NCBI GenBank assembly: GCA_023268425.1
Contig: JALRFN010000262.1
Span: 1 to 11,948, forward strand
Reading direction: 5' to 3'
Source of the DNA: Burkholderiaceae bacterium
GTDB lineage: Bacteria > Pseudomonadota > Gammaproteobacteria > Burkholderiales > Burkholderiaceae_C
DNA: 11,948 nt
The translations under genes and the position numbers were made by a program. Within the stretch, counting starts at the first letter, position 1, and the number at the start of each line of letters is the position of its first letter. Shown piece after piece: positions 7,399-11,948 of this stretch. Under the pieces are notes generated by a model that had not been told where the DNA came from, did not search any database, and saw only the letters and a program-made list of their open reading frames with translations.

Positions 7399-8193
7399 AT
7401 GGCAAGGATTCATCCCACGGCCCTGGTGGACGCAGGTGCTGAGCTGGACGAGGGTGTCAGCATTGGGCCCTACAGCGTGGTGGGCCCACATGTGCGCATT
7501 GGTGCAGGCACATCGGTTGGCGCGCACTGCGTCATCGAAGGCCACACCAGCATTGGCTGCGACAACCAGATTTTTCAGTTCAACTCCCTGGGTGCGGCGC
7601 CACAAGACAAAAAATATGCCGGTGAGCCCTGCGAGTTGGTGATTGGCGATCGCAACACCATCCGCGAGTTCTGCACGTTCAACATCGGTACAGCGGGTGA
7701 CCAAGGGGTCACGCGCATTGGGAATGACAACTGGATCATGGCTTACGTGCACATTGCGCACGATTGCGTGGTGGGTGACCACACCATTTTTGCCAACAAC
7801 AGCCAGTTGGCCGGGCACGTGCATGTGGGCGACTGGGTGATCTTGGGCGGCTTCACGGTGGTGCACCAGTTTGTCCGTTTGGGCGCCCACGCCATGACCG
7901 CGATGTGCTCGTTGTTGTTTGCCGACTTGCCGCCGTTTGTGATGGCTCAGGGTCAACCGGCGGGTGCACGCTCGATGAATTTTGAGGGCATGCGCAGACG
8001 CGGCTTCAGCGCTGAAGCCATCGCCACGGCAAAAGCCATGCACAAGGCGCTGTACCGCCAACAACTGAGTCTGGACCAAGCGCGTCAAAGCATGTCAGCC
8101 TTGAAGGTAGACAGCACTGACGCCGTTCAAGCCTTGACCTTGATGCAAACATTCTTGGCCGGCGTGGATGCGGGTCGAGGCATCGTTCGCTGA
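7399..8193 (+). CDS. lpxA: UDP-N-acetylglucosamine O-acyltransferase LpxA
   Basis: LpxA transfers a 3-hydroxyacyl chain from ACP to the 3-OH of UDP-GlcNAc, the first and reversible step of lipid A synthesis, in the cytoplasm. The product is 264 residues (E. coli 262). The N-terminal two thirds are hexapeptide repeats forming a left-handed beta-helix (IHPTALVDAGAEL, SIGPYSVVGPHVRIG, YAGEPCEL, IGDRNTIREF). The catalytic base is His121 in AYVHIAHDC, with His118 nearby; they correspond to His125 and His122 of the E. coli enzyme. The C-terminal helical part carries the NFEGMRRRGFSAEAI motif. The start at ATG 7399 has GAGG at 7389-7392, six bases upstream, and removes the GTG-started extension at 7366 that would overlap fabZ. 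The gap to fabZ is eight bases and the gap to lpxB is twelve. Confidence 0.96.
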   Translation: MARIHPTALVDAGAELDEGVSIGPYSVVGPHVRIGAGTSVGAHCVIEGHTSIGCDNQIFQFNSLGAAPQDKKYAGEPCELVIGDRNTIREFCTFNIGTAGDQGVTRIGNDNWIMAYVHIAHDCVVGDHTIFANNSQLAGHVHVGDWVILGGFTVVHQFVRLGAHAMTAMCSLLFADLPPFVMAQGQPAGARSMNFEGMRRRGFSAEAIATAKAMHKALYRQQLSLDQARQSMSALKVDSTDAVQALTLMQTFLAGVDAGRGIVR

Positions 8194-8205
8194 GTTCAGG
8201 CCGGC

Positions 8206-9351
8206 ATGGGTATGACGCTCCCACTGCACATTGGGATGGTCGCGGGCGAGGCCTCAGGCGACGTGCTGGCTGGCTTGCTTCTGTCTGGCTTGCGCGACCA
8301 CGCGTGGAGCTACCGAGCACAAGGTGTGGGCGGTGCGCACATGCAGGCCCAAGGCTTGGAAGCTTGGCACTCCAGTGATGCCTTGGCCGTGCGTGGCTAT
8401 GTTGAGGTCTTGCGCCACTACCGCCGACTGCTGCGTTTGCGTGACGAGTTGACGCAGCGCTGGCTGAGCGACGCTCCAGATGTGTTTGTGGGTGTGGATG
8501 CGCCTGACTTCAATTTGGAATTGGCGCGCCGACTGCGCAGCCGTGGCATCAAAACCGTTCATTTTGTTTGCCCGTCGATTTGGGCTTGGCGTGCGGAGCG
8601 CGTGGGTTTGATTCGCGAAGCGGTCGATCACGTGCTGTGCTTGTTTCCCTTTGAGCCAGCGCTGCTGCAAGCGCACGGCGTCGCCGCGACCTACGTCGGC
8701 CACCCTTTGGCCTCGGTCGTGGCGCCGGACCCTGACCCGGCGGCGGCTCGCCAAGTGCTCGGCTTGTCTGATCGCAGTAGCGTGGCTTTGTTACCGGGCA
8801 GTCGCAGTGCCGAGGTGCAGCATTTGTTGCCGAGGTTTTTGCAGGCCGCGCGACTCATGCAAAAACGCATGGGTGAGCTGCAGTTCGTTTTGCCCGCCGT
8901 GCCTGCGCTGCGCTCGCAAATCGACGCGCTGTTGGCCCGCCATGGGGAAGGCCTGCATGTGCGGGTCTTGCACGGGCAATCGCATGCTGCCATGGCTGCT
9001 GCTGATGTGGTCTTGGTGGCCAGTGGCACTGCAAGTCTGGAGGTGGCCTTGACGCAGCGTCCCATGGTGATCGCTTATCACATGTCGGCGCTGAGTTGGT
9101 GGTTGCATCAGCGCAAACGCCTGCAGCCTTGGGTGGGTTTGCCCAACATTTTGGCCGAGACGTTTTTGGTGCCCGAATTGTTGCAAGAGCAAGCCACGCC
9201 AGAGGCCTTGGCCGCGGCGGTGCTGGCATGGTTCGATGCCCCGCAGCGGGTGCGTCAGGTCAAGCAACGATTTGCCGACATGCGCGAGCAATTGCACCGA
9301 CCCACGGGCGCCTTGGCGGCTGAGGCCTTGTCTGAGGTTTGTCGTGCCTAA
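8206..9351 (+). CDS. lpxB: Lipid-A-disaccharide synthase LpxB
   Basis: LpxB is a GT19 glycosyltransferase that condenses UDP-2,3-diacylglucosamine with lipid X to form the tetraacyl disaccharide 1-phosphate core of lipid A, on the inner face of the inner membrane. The product is 381 residues (E. coli 382). Signatures are VAGEASGD (residues 12-19), GVDAPDFNLELA with Asp98 (an essential aspartate in the family), and VCPSIWAWRAERV. Further along are FPFEPALL, YVGHPLA, LLPGSRSAEVQ and the nucleotide-sugar-binding SGTASLEVAL, then the amphipathic W-rich SALSWWLHQRKRL region and a closing NILAETFLVPELLQ. An in-frame ATG at 8212 is an alternative start. AGG at 8198-8200, five bases before ATG 8206, favours the upstream one. 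The 3' end overlaps the presumed GTG start of rnhB by eight bases. Confidence 0.96.
   Translation: MGMTLPLHIGMVAGEASGDVLAGLLLSGLRDHAWSYRAQGVGGAHMQAQGLEAWHSSDALAVRGYVEVLRHYRRLLRLRDELTQRWLSDAPDVFVGVDAPDFNLELARRLRSRGIKTVHFVCPSIWAWRAERVGLIREAVDHVLCLFPFEPALLQAHGVAATYVGHPLASVVAPDPDPAAARQVLGLSDRSSVALLPGSRSAEVQHLLPRFLQAARLMQKRMGELQFVLPAVPALRSQIDALLARHGEGLHVRVLHGQSHAAMAAADVVLVASGTASLEVALTQRPMVIAYHMSALSWWLHQRKRLQPWVGLPNILAETFLVPELLQEQATPEALAAAVLAWFDAPQRVRQVKQRFADMREQLHRPTGALAAEALSEVCRA
9334..9337 (+). promoter_or_regulatory. Ribosome binding site deciding the rnhB start
   Basis: GAGG six bases upstream of GTG 9344 supports that codon as the rnhB start, inside the end of lpxB. The alternative ATG at 9365 has no comparable sequence before it. 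Confidence 0.55.
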
Positions 9352-9955
9352 GCAAGCCCAATTCATGTGGGATGTGCCAGGCCTGGTGGCTGGTGTGGAT
9401 GAGGCTGGGCGAGGGCCCTTGGCGGGCCCCGTCGTGGCGGCTGCGGTGATTTTGGACGACCAACACCCAATCGCGGGCTTGGCCGACTCGAAAAAGCTCA
9501 GTGAGCGTGCGCGTGAACGGCTGTATCACCAAATCATGGGCCAAGCCTTGTGCTGCAGCATCGCGCAGGCCAGTGTGCAAGAAATCGACGAACTCAACAT
9601 CCTGAATGCGACGCTATTGGCCATGCAGCGTGCCGTGGCGGGTTTGCGCCTCAAGCCAATCAAGGTGCTGGTCGATGGCAACCGCTTGCCGGCTTTGGAC
9701 GTGGTCGCCGAGGCCATCGTCAAAGGCGACAGCAAGGTGGCGGCGATTTCCGCTGCATCGATTTTGGCCAAGGTCACGCGCGATCGGCAAATGGTCGAGG
9801 CCGACAGCTTGTACGCCGGCTACGGGTTTGCCCAGCACAAAGGCTATGGCACGGCGGTCCATCTACAGGCCTTGCATCGCTTGGGCCCAACGCCCATGCA
9901 TCGGCGCAGTTTTGCCCCGGTGCGTGAGGCCAACGCCGGACAGGGTGCAGCGTGA
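9344..9955 (+). CDS. rnhB: Ribonuclease HII
   Basis: RNase HII cuts the RNA strand of RNA/DNA hybrids and removes single ribonucleotides misincorporated into DNA. From GTG 9344 the product is 203 residues (E. coli 198). The active-site acids are visible: Asp19 and Glu20 in VAGVDEAGRGPLAGPV, Asp111 in VLVDGN, and Asp129 in IVKGDSKVAAISAASILAKV. LADSKKLSERARERL and the C-terminal YGFAQHKGYGT and HRRSFAPV are standard for the family. GTG is chosen because of the GAGG six bases upstream. ATG 9365, thirteen bases after the lpxB stop, would shorten the protein by seven residues and still keep every motif. A longer open frame reaching back to 9236 is antiparallel to no known domain and is just lpxB read in another frame. 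The stop overlaps the next gene as TGATG. Confidence 0.95.
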   Translation: MPKQAQFMWDVPGLVAGVDEAGRGPLAGPVVAAAVILDDQHPIAGLADSKKLSERARERLYHQIMGQALCCSIAQASVQEIDELNILNATLLAMQRAVAGLRLKPIKVLVDGNRLPALDVVAEAIVKGDSKVAAISAASILAKVTRDRQMVEADSLYAGYGFAQHKGYGTAVHLQALHRLGPTPMHRRSFAPVREANAGQGAA

Positions 9956-10734
9956 TGGACTTGGAGCGCATCCACTCTCCGGACAACCCCACGCTCAAGC
10001 GCATTCGCCACTTGTTGCGTGACGGCGCCAGTTACCGCCGCAGCGACTGGATTTGGGTCGAGGGCGATCACTTGATTCGCGCCGCAGTCGAGCGCGGCTG
10101 GTCGGCGCAAACCGTGGTCTGGACACGTGAGGCTTTGCAGCTTTGGCCTCAAGGGTTGAACCTGGATGCGCGTCACGTCGAGGTTGACGTGACGCTGATG
10201 CGCGACTTGTCGACCTTGGAGACGCCTGCCAAAGTGGGGGCATTGTTGGCGTTCAAGCCCGTCGAAACGGTTCAAGTGGGCGTGGCGACGGTGGTATTGG
10301 ACCGTTTGCAAGACCCCGGCAACGCGGGCTCCATCTTGCGCAGTGCATCGGCCATGGGCTTTCGCCAGGTGCTCGCTTTGCGCGGCACCGTGGCGCTGTG
10401 GTCACCCAAAGTGGTACGCGCGGGCATGGGGGCGCATTTTCATTTGCACGTGGTCGAGCAGCTCAGTGCTCAAGCCCTGGCGCAGTTGCAGTTGCCGCTG
10501 CTGGCCACCAGTTCGCACCAGGGTGAGTGGCTGCACCAAGCGCGTTTGCCATGGCCCTGTGCGTGGCTGATGGGGCACGAGGGTCAAGGGGTGCATGAGG
10601 CCCTGATGGCGCAGGCCGCTCAGACCTTGCGCATCGCCCAGCCTGGCGGCGAAGAGTCCTTGAACGTGGCGGCCGCTGCAGCGATTTGTCTGCACGCCAG
10701 TGCCATTTCAGCTCAGGCCTCGGGCTATAATTGA
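9955..10734 (+). CDS. SpoU (TrmH)-family RNA 2'-O-ribose methyltransferase
   Basis: This is a SAM-dependent SPOUT-class enzyme that most likely methylates a ribose 2'-OH in rRNA or tRNA; the target nucleotide cannot be told from sequence. The product is 259 residues. An N-terminal substrate-binding domain (about 1-100, including NPTLKRIRHLL and WVEGDHLIRAA) precedes the trefoil-knot catalytic domain. Motif 1 is LDRLQDPGNAGSILRSASAMG, with Asn123 and Arg129; motif 2 is LMGHEGQGV (205-213); motif 3 is ESLNVAAAAAI (from about 234). The ATG at 9955 overlaps the rnhB stop (TGATG), with AGGGTG seven bases before it; a GTG at 9952 is in frame but less likely. It is the last gene of the envelope operon. 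Its stop codon lies between a TATAAT and the carA leader, so a new transcription unit probably begins here. Confidence 0.92.
   Translation: MDLERIHSPDNPTLKRIRHLLRDGASYRRSDWIWVEGDHLIRAAVERGWSAQTVVWTREALQLWPQGLNLDARHVEVDVTLMRDLSTLETPAKVGALLAFKPVETVQVGVATVVLDRLQDPGNAGSILRSASAMGFRQVLALRGTVALWSPKVVRAGMGAHFHLHVVEQLSAQALAQLQLPLLATSSHQGEWLHQARLPWPCAWLMGHEGQGVHEALMAQAAQTLRIAQPGGEESLNVAAAAAICLHASAISAQASGYN
10726..10731 (+). promoter_or_regulatory. Candidate -10 element of a carA promoter
   Basis: A perfect TATAAT sits at the very end of the upstream methyltransferase gene. No good -35 match is found 16-18 bases upstream (the sequence there is about ccattt), so the promoter is weakly supported or depends on an activator. 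Transcription would start near 10738 and give a leader of about 108 bases. A TTGACA immediately downstream (10731-10736) could be a -35, but nothing like a -10 follows at the right distance. Confidence 0.45.
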
Positions 10735-10845
10735 CAGGTTTATCTACCCGCTTTGTGGCTGGGTGCTGACGCGGTTGGTTGGGGCGAAATGCCGAGGCCA
10801 AATTGACGCTTGACACCGGCTGCAAACGCACTTTCGGAGAATCCC
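10735..10845 (+). promoter_or_regulatory. Structured leader region upstream of carA
   Basis: This 111-base gap holds no gene I can recognise, apart from a possible five-codon ORF (ATG 10789 to TGA 10806). Two imperfect hairpins can be drawn by eye. In the first, ACCCGC at 10746-10751 pairs with GCTGGGT at 10758-10764, with one bulged T. In the second, TTGG at 10779-10782 pairs with CCAA at 10798-10801, enclosing GGC-gaaat-GCC (10783-10793) with a GAGG bulge. No T-run follows either, so neither is a Rho-independent terminator. carAB genes are often controlled by pyrimidines and arginine, so a regulatory leader is plausible, but no known riboswitch is recognised. Confidence 0.35.
10836..10839 (+). 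promoter_or_regulatory. Ribosome binding site for carA
   Basis: GGAG six bases before GTG 10846 supports the GTG as the carA start. There is no in-frame ATG nearby that would give a CarA-like N-terminus. Confidence 0.65.
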
Positions 10846-11820
10846 GTGCTGCCTGTCTACCCCAAAGCCATACTTGCGCTTGCTGACGGCACGGTCTTTA
10901 AAGGCATTTCGATTGGTGCCACCGGTCAAACCGTGGGTGAGGTTGTCTTCAACACCTCCATGACTGGCTACCAAGAGATTTTGACGGACCCCAGCTACAG
11001 CGGTCAGATGGTCACTTTGACCTACCCGCACATTGGCAACTACGGGGTCAACGACGAAGACGTGGAGTCGGATCGCATCCACGCCGTCGGCCTGATCATT
11101 AAAGACCTGCCGCTGCTGGCCTCAAACTTTCGCTCACAAATGACGCTGGATGCCTATCTGCGTCAGCACAACACGGTGGCGATTGCAGGCATCGACACGC
11201 GCCGCTTGACCCGTCACTTGCGTGAGCATGGCGCCAGCAATGGTTGCATCATCGCTCTGGGCGAGGGCGAAGCGTTGGAAGACGCGCTGGTCGCGCGGGC
11301 CGTCGCTGCTGCGCAGGCGGCGCCCAACATGGTGGGCCAAGACCTGGCCCAAGTGGTGTCGACCCCAGAGGCTTACGAGTGGTCGCAGACCGAGTGGGCC
11401 CTGGGTGAGGGTTATGGTGCTCTGACGCAAGCACGTTTTCATGTGGTGGCTTTGGACTTTGGCATCAAGAAAAACATCTTGCGCATGCTCGCCAGCCGCG
11501 GTTGTCGTGTCACGGTGGTGCCTGCCAAAACTTCTGCACAGGACATTTTGGCGATGAAGCCAGACGGCGTGTTCCTGTCCAACGGCCCTGGGGACCCGGA
11601 GCCCTGTGATTACGCCGTGGCGGCGACGCAAGCGGTGTTGGCCGCGGGTGTGCCGACTTTTGGCATTTGTTTGGGTCATCAAATCTTGGCTTTGGCCAGC
11701 GGCGCCAAGACCTTCAAGATGAAGTTTGGTCACCATGGTGGCAACCACCCGGTCAAAGACCTTGACTCCAACGGCGTGGCCATCACCAGCCAGAACCACG
11801 GTTTTGCCGTCGACGAGAAG
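10846..11820 (+). CDS. carA: Carbamoyl-phosphate synthase small subunit (3' end missing)
   Basis: CarA is the glutamine amidotransferase subunit that supplies ammonia to CarB for carbamoyl phosphate, the precursor of pyrimidines and arginine. From GTG 10846 about 325 residues match the family, whose full length is about 380. The N-terminal small domain (ILALADGTVFKG, GEVVFNTSMTGYQEILTDPSY, TYPHIGNYGVN, GIDTRRLTRHLR) is followed by the class I glutamine amidotransferase domain from about residue 198. SNGPGDPEP and the nucleophile Cys275 in FGICLGHQILALA are both present, then FGHHGGNHPV and SQNHGFAVDEK. After Lys325 the expected sequence with the catalytic His and Glu (E. coli His353 and Glu355) is replaced by unrelated, GC-richer sequence in the same frame. 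The fragment as shown would therefore lack its catalytic triad. The start is supported by GGAG at 10836-10839. Confidence 0.92.
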
Positions 11821-11825
11821 CTCAC
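11808..11825. other. Probable chimeric junction, carA to DUF3253-like sequence
   Basis: Family similarity to CarA ends after FAVDEK (codons to 11820), where a following TLPANL-like segment would be expected. From about 11821 the sequence has different codon choice and a different family resemblance. There is no stop codon or frameshift at the change, which hides it from simple ORF calling. It lies within about 130 bases of the window end, a common place for assembly errors if the window end is a contig end. Confidence 0.65.
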
Positions 11826-11948
11826 GCGAACGATCGTCGAGCTGCTGGATGCGCGGGCCGCGTCGGCGACGATCTGCCCGTCCGAGGCGGCGAAAGCGGT
11901 CGGCGGCGACGACTGGCGCGACCTCATGGAACCCGCCCGTCGCGCCGC
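11821..11948 (+). CDS. Fragment resembling a DUF3253 protein, open at the window end
   Basis: The last 128 bases stay in the carA frame but do not look like CarA. The translation (IVELLDARAASATICPSEAAK, then AVGGDDWRDLMEPARRAA) resembles the N-terminal half of DUF3253 proteins: small, winged-helix-like proteins of unknown function marked by a TICPSE motif and a DDW-xx-LM-xx-R segment. About 37 of 42 third codon positions are G or C, against roughly three quarters in the carA codons just before, and leucine is coded only by CTC or CTG whereas TTG is common elsewhere in the window. This points to a different genome or locus joined to carA. The exact join is uncertain by about 10 bases. The family call is from memory of the motif and was not searched. 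Confidence 0.6.

Noticed and set aside
7261..8088. A minus-strand open frame of 275 residues opposite fabZ and lpxA.
   Set aside because: It is antisense to two clear enzymes and has low-complexity His/Ala/Arg composition with no recognisable motif.
10803..10815. TTGACG and TTGACA close to carA as -35 boxes of a second promoter.
   Set aside because: No -10-like hexamer follows at 16-18 bases; the sequence there is acgcac or ttcgga.
11437..11948. A CarA-DUF3253 fusion as a new enzyme architecture.
   Set aside because: The CarA part lacks its catalytic His and Glu, and the codon use changes sharply at the join close to the window end. A chimera explains this better.
1..11948. Search for CRISPR arrays, insertion sequences, tRNA or rRNA genes, phage genes and toxin-antitoxin pairs.
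   Set aside because: No direct-repeat array, transposase, inverted-repeat ends or RNA-gene signature was seen. Almost all sequence is accounted for by conserved housekeeping genes.

Overview
The window looks like a chromosomal stretch from a betaproteobacterium of order Burkholderiales, probably Comamonadaceae (a Limnohabitans- or Rhodoferax-like lineage). This assignment is inferred from protein sequence style, from the gene order dxr-rseP-bamA-skp-lpxD-fabZ-lpxA-lpxB-rnhB-SpoU methyltransferase, and from a moderately GC-rich code with many TTG leucine codons. No database search was possible.

Layout. (1) Bases 2-565: 3' end of dnaE2 (error-prone polymerase), cut by the window edge. (2) Bases 594-about 1316, minus strand: C-terminal ~60% of metK, lacking its 5' part. 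(3) Bases about 1308-1703, plus strand: C-terminal third of dxr, lacking its 5' part. The metK and dxr fragments meet head-to-head at a short shared sequence near 1308-1316. (4) Bases 1703-10734: a tightly packed plus-strand envelope operon with gaps of at most about 13 bases and several TGATG/ATGA start-stop overlaps. It encodes RseP, BamA, Skp, LpxD, FabZ, LpxA, LpxB, RNase HII and a SpoU-family RNA methyltransferase. (5) Bases 10735-10845: a non-coding leader with a perfect TATAAT at its upstream edge and two possible hairpins, ahead of carA. (6) Bases 10846-about 11820: carA, starting at GTG. (7) About 11821-11948: a GC-richer segment that reads in frame with carA but resembles a DUF3253 protein.

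How the genes work together. LpxA, LpxD and LpxB carry out the acylation and disaccharide-forming steps of lipid A synthesis. FabZ serves fatty acid elongation and draws on the same hydroxyacyl-ACP pool used by LpxA and LpxD. BamA and Skp insert and chaperone outer-membrane proteins. RseP cleaves anti-sigma factors in the envelope-stress pathway. Dxr supplies isoprenoid precursors needed for the undecaprenyl carrier. RNase HII and the methyltransferase are nucleic-acid housekeeping genes that share the transcript.

I see no undescribed biological system. The most notable signals are two apparent chimeric joins (metK/dxr and carA/DUF3253). They truncate genes that are normally essential or central, and I read them as probable assembly or amplification artefacts rather than biology. 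The carA leader is the only non-coding stretch that may hold unexplained regulation.
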